From Prosthecobacter algae (lineage in GTDB: Bacteria > Verrucomicrobiota > Verrucomicrobiia > Verrucomicrobiales > Verrucomicrobiaceae), in assembly GCF_039542385.1 (NCBI RefSeq), contig NZ_BAABIA010000017.1, forward strand, positions 1 through 43,509: a DNA stretch of 43,509 bases. Reading direction: 5' to 3'. The position numbers were made by a program, and so were the translations under genes. Shown in pieces: positions 31,632 to 41,033 of this stretch. A model generated the notes under the pieces. The model was not told where the DNA came from and did not search any database. It worked only from the letters and a program-made list of their open reading frames with translations. The stretch's first letter is position 1, and each line of letters opens with the position of its first letter.

Positions 31632-31764
31632 CGTCAAAGCCCCCGCGCCTGGATTCCCCCATTCAGCCGACGCCTCCTTTAAAAGAGACCCACCGCAGCC
31701 CGAATGAAGCGCCCCCAGCACGCAAAAGCGCCCTCATCCTGGCTAAAAACCGCCACAAATCAAC

Positions 31765-31778
31765 TGTTCATTAGAACA
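31765..31778 (-). promoter_or_regulatory. SOS-box-like palindrome TGTTC-N4-GAACA
   Basis: TGTTC (31765-31769), ATTA, GAACA (31774-31778) in an AT-rich patch (31755-31790) upstream of the minus-strand SLOG-type gene. This form matches the LexA motif I recall for Verrucomicrobium. The only downstream gene in range is the one starting at 31631. Confidence 0.4.
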
Positions 31779-31889
31779 TTTTAAAACGTGAAGCGGCCCA
31801 ACTTCCGAAAAAATCTTTCCTCGTCCAATCGACCCCCATCTCACGCCCATCTCAAAACACCCTCAGCCAATCCTTTAGCCCACCCCGCC

Positions 31890-32620
31890 ACTGCGAAGCG
31901 TCCTGGACTGCGCCAGTCCTCTGATGCTTTCGAAGAGGTCTCACGATCCGAGCTTCCCAGACATAGGCCCCATACGACCTCTAGGTCCTATCCCCCCAAC
32001 TCCGCCTCCCCAAACCCCACGCCCTGGCGGGCGCAGCTACACTCGAAGCCTCCCCTTGTAGCTGCCCGCGCCAGCGGGTGGCCCGCCTCGAGAGGTCTCA
32101 CTCACCTCGAGCTTCCCCAATCCCCACGCCCTGGCGGGCGCAGCTACACCCGAGGCCACCCCTTGTAGCTGCCCGCGCCAGCGGGTGGCCCGCCTCGAAA
32201 GCTCTCACTCCTTCGCCCCCCCAATCCCCACGCCCTGGCGGGCGCGGCTACACCCGAAGCCACACCCCGTAGCTGCCCGCGCCAGCGGGTGGCCCGCCTC
32301 GAGAGCTCTCACTCACCTCGAGCTTCCCCAATCACCACGCCCTGGCGGGCGCGGCTACACCCGAAGCCTCCCCTTGTAGCTGCCCGCGCCAGCGGGTGGC
32401 CCGCCTCGAAAGCTCTCACTCCTTCGCCCCCCCAATCCCCACGCCCTGGCGGGCACGGCTACACCCGAAGCCTCCCCTTGTAGCTGCCCGCGCCAGCGGG
32501 TGGCCTGCCTCGAAAGGTCTCGCACCCTCGAGCTTCCCCAATCACCACGCCCTGGCGGGCGCAGCTACACGGCCGCGAAGCGTCCTGGACTGCGCCAGTC
32601 CTCTGGCGCTTTCGAAAAGG
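31890..32620. repeat. Six-copy array with alternating 107/104-bp spacing
   Basis: CACGCCCTGGCGGGCG starts at 32018, 32125, 32229, 32336, 32440 and 32546 (spacings 107, 104, 107, 104, 106). Between copies lies GTAGCTGCCCGCGCCAGCGG and then one of two alternating spacers: CACCTCGAGCTTCCCC or CTCCTTCGCCCCCCC. So the true unit is a dimer of about 211 bp. Family B hairpins flank the array at 31898 and 32580. Confidence 0.9.
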
Positions 32621-32641
32621 TCTCACGCCCCCGTCCGCCAT

Positions 32642-32791
32642 GGAGCGCGGGCGTCTCGCCTGCCGTTTCACGCGTCCTCGCGGGAAACCGTTCTCACACT
32701 CCGCAGCCCATGCCTGGCACCCCACAGCAGCCACCTCGGTTCACGGTCTTCGGCGGGACGCCGAACACAGCACGCGAGACGCGTGCGCTCC
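32642..32791. repeat. 150-bp element with imperfect 18-bp terminal inverted repeats
   Basis: GGAGCGCGGGCGTCTCGC (32642-32659) and GCGAGACGCGTGCGCTCC (32774-32791) pair with about one mismatch. The interior of about 114 bp has no gene. Resembles a MITE. Confidence 0.6.
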
Positions 32792-32814
32792 ATCCCAAAC
32801 CCCACGCCCCCCTG

Positions 32815-33150
32815 GCCACACATCTTGTTAATCCTGCCATCATGTTAATCCTGTAAAAAACGGCCCCCACTCCCCCCGATCCCCGTCCGCCCCAAACACC
32901 CCAAACCACGGGACTTGGCAAGTCCCGCTCCTTGGGGTCATCCCTCCATCGGAATCTCTTCCTTCCGTGTTTTCCGAATCTTCCGTGGTTGAAAATGAAT
33001 TCCCACGTTCGCCCCCTTGCCACACATCTTGTTAATCCTGAAATCGTGTCAATCCTGTAAAAATAGCCCCCATTCCATCACCGATCCCCGTCCCCCCAAA
33101 CACCCCAACTCCCAGAACTTGGCCAGTCCCGCCCCTTGGGCACGCCCTTG
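32815..33150. repeat. Composite repeat block
   Basis: TTAATCCTG units (about 32825-32855 and 33030-33062), the GATCCCCGTCCGCCCC spacer, GGGACTTG hairpin (about 32910-32930, with a decayed second one near 33115) and the TTCCGTG block (about 32960-32995). From 33151 to 33286 nothing but an AT-rich probable promoter region. Confidence 0.8.
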
Positions 33151-33286
33151 TTAACAAGAAAGGGTCCTCCCCTCCGCACCTCTGTAAACCCCGCGCCACC
33201 GCACAACTAAGCGAAATCTTTCTTCGTATGCACAGAATGTCATAAAAACACCAGAAATAATCAAATTTAGATTGAGCATTTCCGGC

Positions 33287-33310
33287 CATGTATTTACAAA
33301 GTAATACATG
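33287..33310 (+). promoter_or_regulatory. Inverted repeat over the start of the Verru_Chthon cassette
   Basis: CATGTATT (33287-33294) and AATACATG (33303-33310) are perfect 8-bp arms around TACAAAGT. The right arm contains the ATG at 33308 of the first cassette gene. It sits at the end of an AT-rich region, so an operator controlling the cassette is likely. Confidence 0.55.
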
Positions 33311-34048
33311 AGAGAGAAAATTCCCGCCAGCCCAAAGGCTGCCCCCCTGCCTCCTCACCGTGATTTTCTTCCGGTCACCCCCTTGCCAGAAGTCCAGACC
33401 TCGCGGCCCCCTCAGGCGTTCAGTATCAACATCGTTTCAAAGCGCCGTTCGGCCTTCACGTTGATCGAAATGCTGGTCGTGGTCTCCATTTCCACCATTC
33501 TCCTCACCCTCGCGGCCAATGTCGCCCAGGATGTCGTGGTGGCGAATCAGATCACCTCCGCCGGGGAGACCGTGATGGATGAATTCCGCCTCGCCCGCCA
33601 CACCGCCATCGCCCGCGACCGCGTGGTGGAGGTACGCCTGTACCGCCCCACCGCCCTCAATACCTTTGGCGAGGCCCAGGGCATCAATTCCCTCCAGACC
33701 TTCATCTTTGATGAGGATAACAACCGCGCCACCCCCGTGCGCGAGGCCCGCCGCCTGCCGGAGGCCATCCAGATCAGCGAAAACACCACCCTCTCCTCCC
33801 TCATCACGGATGCCCGGATGAAAAACGACTGGAAGGAGGGCGATGAGCAGATCCCCCTGGCCGATGCCGGCACGGATTACACCGCCTACCGCGTGCGCTT
33901 CCTGCCCGATGGCAGCACCGACCTGGACACCCAGGAGCAGTGGTTCCTCACCCTTTATCCACGGTCCGTCCGCGAATCCCCGCCGCCGAACTACGTCACC
34001 GTCCAGATCAAGCCCGCCCGCGGCACCATCCGCCTTTACCGCCCCTGA
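33308..34048 (+). CDS. Verru_Chthon cassette protein D-like prepilin
   Basis: The 246-aa protein has a long 48-residue leader and then the prepilin signature KRRSAFTLIEMLVVVSISTILLTLAA (cleavage before Phe, Glu at +5). A globular part with ETVMDEFRLARHTAIARDRVVEVRLYR and a C-terminal WFLTLYPRSVRE..PPNYVTVQI follows. As first gene of a four-gene block with two more prepilins and a giant PilX-like protein it fits the D member of the Verru_Chthon cassette, a set known from Verrucomicrobium and Chthoniobacter and thought to act like type II secretion/type IV pilus pseudopilins. A later start cannot be excluded because the leader is unusually long. Confidence 0.85.
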   Translation: MREKIPASPKAAPLPPHRDFLPVTPLPEVQTSRPPQAFSINIVSKRRSAFTLIEMLVVVSISTILLTLAANVAQDVVVANQITSAGETVMDEFRLARHTAIARDRVVEVRLYRPTALNTFGEAQGINSLQTFIFDEDNNRATPVREARRLPEAIQISENTTLSSLITDARMKNDWKEGDEQIPLADAGTDYTAYRVRFLPDGSTDLDTQEQWFLTLYPRSVRESPPPNYVTVQIKPARGTIRLYRP

Positions 34049-34131
34049 TTTCCCCCCGCCCAAAGGCCCCCTCAAGGGGTCCCCAAGGGCAGTCCACACC
34101 TGCGTTTAACCCACCAGCCCCCCCACTCCCC

Positions 34132-34659
34132 ATGAAAACGTCCCTCCCCCCCAGGTCACGTCTCGGATTCTCCTTGGTTGAAGTTGTCGTCGCCATCGGC
34201 ATCGCCGCCTCCACCATCACGCTGATGATCGGCCTCCTGCCCGCCGGGTTGTCGAACTTCCGCGATGCGCTGAATACCACCGTCACCTCGCAGATCGGCC
34301 AGCGCTTGCTGTATGAGGCCGGGCAGACGGACTACGCCGTGCTCACCGCCGCCCCCGCCACGAAGCCCACGCGCTACTTTGACGATGAAGGCACCGAGCT
34401 AGCAGATGAAACCGGGGCCATCTACCACGCCCTCACCCGCGTGCAAAATTCCACCGCCATCCCCAGCGCTGTGGGCGGTGCCGCGCAAAACAATCTGGCC
34501 ACCGTCCTCGTCCAGGTCGTGCTGAATCCGGAAAACCGCCCCCTCACCCTGGCTGGTGCCCCCGTCGGCCCCACGGACCCGCCTGAAGGCACCCTGGACC
34601 CCACCCGCACCAACCAGAAATTCGCTACCTTCACCGGCCATGTCGCCAAAAGCCTATGA
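34132..34659 (+). CDS. Verru_Chthon cassette protein B-like prepilin
   Basis: The 175-aa protein starts MKTSLPPRSRLGFSLVEVVVAIGIAASTITLMIGLLPAG, a class prepilin signal (Gly before Phe, Glu at +5), then ALNTTVTSQIGQRLLYEAGQTDY. A start 64 codons upstream overlaps the previous gene and lacks any leader sense, so ATG 34132 is used. Its TGA overlaps the ATG of the next gene (ATGA), showing tight coupling. B member by size and order. Confidence 0.88.
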   Translation: MKTSLPPRSRLGFSLVEVVVAIGIAASTITLMIGLLPAGLSNFRDALNTTVTSQIGQRLLYEAGQTDYAVLTAAPATKPTRYFDDEGTELADETGAIYHALTRVQNSTAIPSAVGGAAQNNLATVLVQVVLNPENRPLTLAGAPVGPTDPPEGTLDPTRTNQKFATFTGHVAKSL

Positions 34660-35705
34660 GCCACCCCACCTCCCATCCCCGCGCCCGGCGGCCCCTGCGG
34701 CCTGGCTTTACCCTGATCGAGCTGCTCGTCAGCATGACCGTGGTCACCATTCTCATGCTCATCTTCGCCACCCTCACGGATCGCACCGCCAATATCTGGC
34801 GCAGCACCCGGGGAAAAGTCAGCCAGTTCCAGCAGGCACGGGATGCGTTTGACACCATCACGCGCAATCTCTCCCAGGCCACGCTGAACACCTACCTGGA
34901 CTATTACGACAGCACCGGCGCACGCCGCGATGCCAGCAACTCCGCCACCTTCCAGCCAGATCGCTACGGCCGCCATTCGGAGCTGCGGCTCCTCTCTGGC
35001 CCCGCCGCCCCCATGCTGGGCCAGCCCCCCGCCCAGTCCCCCGGCCACGCCCTTTTTTTTTACGCCCCCCTGGGCGAAACTGGCGCGCCCGCGAATACCG
35101 CCCTGCACCATCTGCTGAACCTCACCGGCTACTACATCACCTATGGCGAGGACACGGAGCGGCCCGACTTCCTGCCCACCGTGCCCACCTACGCCTTCCG
35201 CCTGCATGAGTTTAAACAGCGGACCGAAAACCTCACCCGCCCTGGGGGTGCCGGTGCCTGGCCACCGGATGTCACCAACCACCCCGATGCCCACGTCATC
35301 GCGCGAAACATCATCGCCATCACCTTCCTGCCCAAGCTGCCCTCCCAGGGCCCTGCCGGGGACCTTTCCATCGACAAGGATGGCAACGCCCTCGCGCCTA
35401 ACTATCAGTATGACACCCTCACCGCAGGCCAGGCCGGCGTGCGCAAGGAGCTGAACAGCCTGCACCAGCTCCCCCCCATCATCGAGGTCACCATGGTCGC
35501 CATTGACGATGCCTCCGCCGAGCGCATCGGCCGGGAGGCAACCCCGCCGGATTTCGGCCTCGCCACCCTCTTTCAGAGTGCCGACCCCGCCGTGCGCAAG
35601 GCCGATCTGGAAACCCTCATCAACACCCTCCGCGCCCAGCGCCTGAATCCCCGCGTCTTCACCACCGAGGTCAGCCTGAAGTCCGCCAAATGGAGCCGCG
35701 AATAA
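34656..35705 (+). CDS. Verru_Chthon cassette protein C-like prepilin
   Basis: The 349-aa protein starts MSHPTSHPRARRPLRPGFTLIELLVSMTVVTILMLIFATL with the prepilin motif G^FTLIE. The body has VSQFQQARDAFDTITRNLSQATLNTYLDYYD, a minor-pseudopilin-type pattern (PulJ-like), a central LTGYYITYGED strand and ELNSLHQLPPIIEVTMVAIDDASAERI. It matches the C member by size and order. It is translationally coupled to the B gene and followed by the A gene after 57 bp. Confidence 0.9.
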   Translation: MSHPTSHPRARRPLRPGFTLIELLVSMTVVTILMLIFATLTDRTANIWRSTRGKVSQFQQARDAFDTITRNLSQATLNTYLDYYDSTGARRDASNSATFQPDRYGRHSELRLLSGPAAPMLGQPPAQSPGHALFFYAPLGETGAPANTALHHLLNLTGYYITYGEDTERPDFLPTVPTYAFRLHEFKQRTENLTRPGGAGAWPPDVTNHPDAHVIARNIIAITFLPKLPSQGPAGDLSIDKDGNALAPNYQYDTLTAGQAGVRKELNSLHQLPPIIEVTMVAIDDASAERIGREATPPDFGLATLFQSADPAVRKADLETLINTLRAQRLNPRVFTTEVSLKSAKWSRE

Positions 35706-35762
35706 CCAACTTTGCTTCCATTTTAAACGCCTGCTTTCAACTTTCCCACTTCTCCCTTTCCC

Positions 35763-38700
35763 ATGAAAACCCACCTCCACACACCCCGCCGCGGCGTGGC
35801 CCTGGTGCTCGTCATCGTCTTCCTGGCCTTGCTCACCGGCCTCATCGTCGCCTTCCTCTCCACCGTCAGCACGGAGTCCCAGGTGGCCACGCGGGCCGCC
35901 GCCACCAGCCGTGGGCGGGAGCTGATCGACAGCGTCAATGCCCTCGTCACCGGGCAGATCCGCGAGGCCACCTCCCAGGGGCCTGAGGTCGCCTGGGCCA
36001 CCCAGCCCGGCATGATCCGCACCTACGGCACCCCAGATGCCAAAGCCTCCGCCGCGCCCCTGCGTTATTACAAACTCTACTCCGCCGAAAAACTCGTCTG
36101 GCAGCCTGCGGACGGCCCCTTCAATCCCACCGCCGAGGTGCCTGCCGGCTGGGCAGACAATCCCGCGCTGTACAATGACCTGAACCGCCCCGTCACCACC
36201 CTCACCGGTCAGGTGCGCTACCCCATCTTCCAGCCCCCTGCTACCACCCCGCCCGCAGATCCCGCCGCGCAGCCGCCCGTGGGCCTTACCCTGGGCACCC
36301 CGCCTCCGGCCAACAACGGCGCCGCCCCCGTGGCCACCATCAATCCCGCCCCCATGCCCGTGCGCTGGCTCTACGTCCTGCGGGATGGCCGCCTCACCTC
36401 CCCCACCCAGTCCAACCCCGCCGGGGCCGATGGCAGCGGGGCCACCGTGAGCTGGGAACCCGGCTCCCCAGATGCCCCCACCCCGGCCAACCCCATCGTC
36501 GGTCGCGTGGCCTTCTGGACGGATGACGAAACCAGCAAGATCAATATCAACACCGCTGCGGGAGATCACTGGACGGCCAATTCCCCCCTGGAAGCCGGTT
36601 CCTACTGGGACATGCCGCGCGTCACCTCCCAGTTCGACCGCCAGGCCCTGGCCAATTTCCAGCCCGCCCAGCGCGAATACCAGCGCTACCCCGGCCACCC
36701 CGCCACCACTTACCTCAGCGCCGCCATCCCCTCCCTCACTCGCGGCCAGATCGCCCAGATCGCCACCCGCGTCAGCTCCGGTGGCTCCCTCGGCGGCACC
36801 ACCCTCGCCCCAGCCGCAGTCACGCTGGATGCGGATCGCCTCTATGCCTTTGAGGATGAGCTGATCTTTGACGACCTCCGCGCCGCCTCCCCCATCACCC
36901 CCGCCCAGCTTGAGCAGGCCCGCTTCCTCCTCACCGCCCACAGCCGCGCCCCAGAGGTGAACCTGCTGAACCAGCCCCGCATCGCCGCCTGGCCCGTCAG
37001 CGCCAATCCTGCCGATACCCACCGCAGCGCGTTCGATCGCCTCATCGCCTTCTGCTCCCGCATCGGTGGCCGCAGCTACATCTTTGACCGCCTCTATGCC
37101 GACAGCGCCACCGCCGACTACGCCGGGCGCAATGTCGAGCTCTACACCTACCTGCAGCGCCTCACCTCCGCCCCCATCCCTGGCTTTGGCGGCAGCTTTG
37201 CCAGCAAGTACGGCCAGGATCGCGACCAGATCCTGACGGAAATCTTCGACTACATCCGCAGCACCAACCTCTTTGACGATACCATCGAGCCTGAGCCCTA
37301 CACCTACCCGACCCGGGGCAACCAGTTCACCGATGGCCGTGCCAACCGCACTGGGGCCCAGCCCGGCCACGGCCAGGTCACCCCCATCCGCATCGGCACC
37401 ACCCAGGGTTTTGGCCGCTTCCTCACCCTTTCAGAAGTGGGCATGCACTTCATCGCCACTGCCGACTTTACCGTGCCGGACAGCAACATCGTGCCGAAAG
37501 ACAACGAAGGCCAGGCCACGCCGAAACCCACCAACCGCACGCTCGGCTCCGGCGCCAGCGCCGTGAAGCTGAAGACGGGCGAACGCCGCATCGAGGCCAT
37601 GCTCCTGCTGGAGGCCTTCTCCCCCAGCCAGGGCTGGGGCCCCCTGCGCCCTGACATGCAGATCCGCATCCGTGGGCTGAACACCCTCGCCGTCAATGGC
37701 ACCAATCTCGGCTTCCCGGCGGAAGGCGTGCTCCGCATCGAGTCCAACGGCGGCTACCACAGCCGCATGTGGGGTGGCCACTCCGGCACCCGCTTCATGC
37801 TCAATGGCCGCCGCCTGCCCGCCCGTGGCGTCATGCCCGCTGATTCCGGCCACAACGTGAACAACTCTTACCCCTTCGTCAGCATGCCTATCACCGTCAT
37901 CGTGCCGCCCACCGGCACCATGCAGTTCAGCGGCGGCGAAATCACGGTCGAGCTGTTCTCGGATTCCCTGCCCGGTGGCGGCCAGTACGATGCCCTCGCT
38001 GGCAAGACCCCCGTGCAGACCCTTTCCATCAATCTCCCCGGCGGCACCTTCCCCGTGCCCCGCCTGGCCATGGCTGGCACCGTTTACCCCCCCTCCACCA
38101 CCGATACCCAGTCTGTGGAAACCCTCCGCGAATTCTGGTGGACCTTCTCCCGCGATGGCGCGCTGGCCGGGTTCCCCAGCTTCATCGGCACCGCCAATGT
38201 CCCCGCCGCCGCCGCAGGCCGCATCCACCGCACCGCCGCAGATCCCGGCTCCCGCACGGCCCCTCGTTCCGGGAACCCCATCCACTTTGTCAATGGCACC
38301 CCCAGCGATGTCGTGCGCACCGTCCAGGTCGGCCATGGCGACTACCGCCTGCTCGCCGCCCAGGCCGCCCCGCCCGCCAGCCTGTGGGAAAAACACCGCT
38401 ACTACGACAACACCGCCCAGTTCAATGCCCACTCCCTGCAGGAGGCCACGGGCAGCAACTACATGGCCGGGGCCGATGACCAGGCCGGGGCCTACGTGGC
38501 CGGTGCCCCCTACAACGGCAACAAACGCCCCGACATCCCCTTTGCCTCCATCGCCCTCGCCCAGGCCGGTGGCGACTGGGACACCGGATCTGCCGCCGTG
38601 CAGGATGGCCCCTACATCAACAAACCTGACGAAGGCAACAACTACCGCGACAACAACGGCGTGCCTTACTTCGATGCCAACCAGGCCCACGAAACCACCG

Positions 38701-39554
38701 GCCCCACCTTCTTTTCCCCCAACCGCCAGATGCCCTCCGCTGGCATGTTCGGCTCCCTGCCTAACCAAGTGAAGGCTGGCAAACCCTGGTCCACCCTGCT
38801 CTTCCGCCCAGACCCCACCGGCCTCCACATCGGTGCCCAGAGCCCGCCCGACCACCTCCTCATGGACCTCTTCTGGATGCCCATCGTCGAGCCCTACGCC
38901 ATCTCCGAGCCCCTCTCCACCGCCGGCAAGATCAACCTGAACCATCAGATCGTCCCCTTCACCTACATCGACCGCACCACCGCCCTCCGCGCCCTCCTGC
39001 GCAGCGAGCGCGTGCTCGCCGTCCCCACCACCACGGCCAATGTTTACAAGTCCTCCACCGTCGCCACCAACTACCGCCAGGAGATCAACGCCGACGAAAC
39101 GCTGAAACAGTTCAAACAACGCTTCGACAGCGGCGACCTCTTCCGCAGCCCCAGCGAGATCTGCGCCATGTACCTCGTGCCGCAGAATGCTACCCTGGAA
39201 GGCATGCCCGCCTTCTGGGAAACCCACAAGCTCACCGCCGACAACAGCCGCGAGCACCCCTACGCCACCCTGTACCCACGCCTCACCACCAAGTCCAACA
39301 CCTACCGCGTGCACTACCGCGTGCAGTCCCTGCAACAGCGCAGCCGCAGCCGTGGGGACGATGCCGATGCCTGGGCCACCTGGGAAGAAGGCAAGGACCG
39401 CATCGTCGCCGAAAACCGCGGCTCCTCCATCATCGAACGCTACATCGATCCCGGCGACCCCACCCTCCCCGACTTCGCCACCACCCCCAACACCCCCCTC
39501 GACCCCTTCTACCGCTTCCGCATCATCGGCAGCACCAAGTTCGGGCCGAAGTGA
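35763..39554 (+). CDS. Verru_Chthon cassette protein A-like, giant PilX-type protein
   Basis: The 1263-aa protein starts MKTHLHTPRRGVALVLVIVFLALLTGLIVAFLSTVSTES, a prepilin-like hydrophobic N-terminus without the +5 Glu, as in PilX/GspK-type proteins. The remainder is a very long, Pro/Thr/Ala-rich extracytoplasmic region: WRVAFWTDDETSKININTAAGDHW-like GspK segment near 250-270, NVINFDRLYAD-type helices, and a C-terminal SLQQRSRSRGDDADAW..DPFYRFRIIGSTKFGPK. This is the expected size and position for the A member. A long minus-strand frame over the same DNA is a GC-composition shadow. Confidence 0.92.
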   Translation: MKTHLHTPRRGVALVLVIVFLALLTGLIVAFLSTVSTESQVATRAAATSRGRELIDSVNALVTGQIREATSQGPEVAWATQPGMIRTYGTPDAKASAAPLRYYKLYSAEKLVWQPADGPFNPTAEVPAGWADNPALYNDLNRPVTTLTGQVRYPIFQPPATTPPADPAAQPPVGLTLGTPPPANNGAAPVATINPAPMPVRWLYVLRDGRLTSPTQSNPAGADGSGATVSWEPGSPDAPTPANPIVGRVAFWTDDETSKININTAAGDHWTANSPLEAGSYWDMPRVTSQFDRQALANFQPAQREYQRYPGHPATTYLSAAIPSLTRGQIAQIATRVSSGGSLGGTTLAPAAVTLDADRLYAFEDELIFDDLRAASPITPAQLEQARFLLTAHSRAPEVNLLNQPRIAAWPVSANPADTHRSAFDRLIAFCSRIGGRSYIFDRLYADSATADYAGRNVELYTYLQRLTSAPIPGFGGSFASKYGQDRDQILTEIFDYIRSTNLFDDTIEPEPYTYPTRGNQFTDGRANRTGAQPGHGQVTPIRIGTTQGFGRFLTLSEVGMHFIATADFTVPDSNIVPKDNEGQATPKPTNRTLGSGASAVKLKTGERRIEAMLLLEAFSPSQGWGPLRPDMQIRIRGLNTLAVNGTNLGFPAEGVLRIESNGGYHSRMWGGHSGTRFMLNGRRLPARGVMPADSGHNVNNSYPFVSMPITVIVPPTGTMQFSGGEITVELFSDSLPGGGQYDALAGKTPVQTLSINLPGGTFPVPRLAMAGTVYPPSTTDTQSVETLREFWWTFSRDGALAGFPSFIGTANVPAAAAGRIHRTAADPGSRTAPRSGNPIHFVNGTPSDVVRTVQVGHGDYRLLAAQAAPPASLWEKHRYYDNTAQFNAHSLQEATGSNYMAGADDQAGAYVAGAPYNGNKRPDIPFASIALAQAGGDWDTGSAAVQDGPYINKPDEGNNYRDNNGVPYFDANQAHETTGPTFFSPNRQMPSAGMFGSLPNQVKAGKPWSTLLFRPDPTGLHIGAQSPPDHLLMDLFWMPIVEPYAISEPLSTAGKINLNHQIVPFTYIDRTTALRALLRSERVLAVPTTTANVYKSSTVATNYRQEINADETLKQFKQRFDSGDLFRSPSEICAMYLVPQNATLEGMPAFWETHKLTADNSREHPYATLYPRLTTKSNTYRVHYRVQSLQQRSRSRGDDADAWATWEEGKDRIVAENRGSSIIERYIDPGDPTLPDFATTPNTPLDPFYRFRIIGSTKFGPK

Positions 39555-39559
39555 GGGCG

Positions 39560-39775
39560 GAGGCAAGGCGTCAAAGGTCAAAGGTCAAAGGTCAAGGCGT
39601 CAAAGGTCAAAGGTCAAGATCGCGCGAAGCGTCCTGGACTGCGCCAGTCCCCTGGCGCTTTCGAAAAGCTCACTCGGCTTCGTCCGCTGCGGGGCCCGAG
39701 AGGAGCGTGGGCATTCGCTTCGCGGCTTCGCACCTGCCCGCATCCTAAAACATCCGGACGCGCAGCGTCCCACTC
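39560..39775. repeat. GGTCAAA array, boundary hairpin and CGGATG block
   Basis: About six GGTCAAA/GGCGTCAAA units (39568-39619), a family B hairpin (39629-39665) and the GAGAGGAGCG...ATCCTAAAACAT block (about 39698-39770) shared with 43240-43315. Confidence 0.8.
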
Positions 39776-39824
39776 CCTCCGTCCACCCATCCATTTCCGA
39801 CCTCCCCACGCACTCCCTTGCCAC

Positions 39825-40275
39825 ACTTCCTGTTAATCCTGAAATCGTGTTAATCCTGTAAAAATAGCCCCCATTTCATCACCAACCCCCATCCGCCCCA
39901 GCCCCCCAAACCACCGGACTTGGCAAGTCCCGCTCCTTGCGCTCAAACTTTGGGTCCGCCTACCCCCCGTTCCCGCCAGCTCTGCTGGTGTGTAGCCTTT
40001 AGGCGATCTGGAGAAGGTCCGGCAGGTCATTGCGTCGCCTAAAGGCTACACACCAACAGACCCAACAAACCGTCCCACGCCCACCCCCTTGCCACACTTC
40101 CTGTTAATCCTGCGATCTTGTTAATCCTGTAAAAAAGCCCCCATTCCATCACCAACCCCCATCCGCCCCAAACACCCCCAAACCACGGGACTTGGCAAGT
40201 CCCGCTCCTTGGGGTCTTCCCCGTCATCGGAACCTCCCCCTTCCGTGTCTTCCGAATCTTCCGTGGTTGAAGATC
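39825..40275. repeat. Two composite C-D-E blocks with the 80-bp element between
   Basis: TTAATCCTG units (about 39833-39862), a GGACTTG hairpin (about 39918), CTCAAACTTTGGGTC, the 80-bp element at 39981-40060, more TTAATCCTG units (about 40100-40132), a GGGACTTG hairpin (about 40187-40206) and the TTCCGTG block (about 40240-40270). Confidence 0.8.
39981..40060. repeat. 80-bp inverted-repeat element, copy 3
   Basis: Starts TCTGCTGGTG and ends CACCAACAGA, with GTGTAGCCTTTAGGCGA arms. Same length as the copies at 15163 and 18595 and almost identical to the 18595 copy, including its GATCTGGAGAAGG centre. Confidence 0.9.
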
Positions 40276-40304
40276 CATCCCGCTCAGAGTAGCCCGCTCA
40301 TAAG

Positions 40305-41010
40305 GTAGCCCGCTCAGTCCCTGAGCGGTAAGCAACCTCGAAGCCCCCAAGCCCCCACTTTCCAGCCTCACCGCGCCGATGGAACCCTGTGCATCCATCT
40401 TCATTCCCGCGGCAGTCCATCGCCCTTCGCAACGGCTGTCCGCACAGCGACTGTCCGGGCTACTTTTCACCCCGCTCATAGTAGCCCGCTCAGTCCCTGA
40501 GCGGTAAGCAGCCTCGAAGCCCCCAAGCCCCCACTTTCCAGCCTCACCGCGCCGATGGAACCCTGTGCATCCATCTTCGCTCACGCGGCAGTCCATCACC
40601 CTTCGCAACGGCTGTCCGCACAGGGACTGTGCGGGCTACTTGTCACCCCGCTCATTGTAGCCCGCTCAGTCCCTGAGCGGTAAGCAGCCTCGAAGCCCCC
40701 AAGCCATCCTTTCCAGCCTCACCGCGCCGATGGAACCCTGTGCATCCATCTTCGCTCACGCGGCAGTCCATCACCCTTCGCAACGGCTGTCCGCACAGGG
40801 ACTGTGCGGGCTACATTTTCACCCCGCTCATTGTAGCCCGCTCAGTCCCTGAGCGGTAAGCAACCCCGAAGCCCCCAAGCCCCCACTTTCCAGCCTCACC
40901 GCACCGACGGAATCCCTGTGCATCCATCTTCGCTCACGCGGCAGTCTATCACCCTTCGCAACGGCTGTCCGCACAGGGACTGTGCGGGCTACTTTTTCAC
41001 CCCCGCTCAT
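40305..41010. repeat. Four-copy 176-bp tandem array with hairpin ends
   Basis: Units start at 40305, 40481, 40657 and 40833: three exact steps of 176 bp. Each begins GTAGCCCGCTCAGTCCCTGA (hairpin CCGCTCAG/CTGAGCGG) and ends CAGGGACTGTGCGGGCTAC (hairpin CCGCACAG/CTGTGCGG). The end is the inverted form of the beginning. A 17-bp CACCCCGCTCAT spacer separates units. No gene lies between 39555 and 41033. Confidence 0.92.
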
Positions 41011-41033
41011 GGGCAGAATTCAAAAAACGCAGC

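Noticed and set aside
32018..32570. CRISPR array
   Set aside because: Repeats are about 105 bp with palindromic halves and repeated, not unique, spacers. No cas genes are present. The same applies to the arrays at 1-345 and 40305-41010.
34422..37370. Very long minus-strand open frame (982 codons) over the Verru_Chthon genes
   Set aside because: It is antisense to well-supported genes, glycine-rich with no fold pattern, and arises because GC-rich codon bias keeps the opposite frame open. The same holds for the 716-codon frame at 37431-39581.
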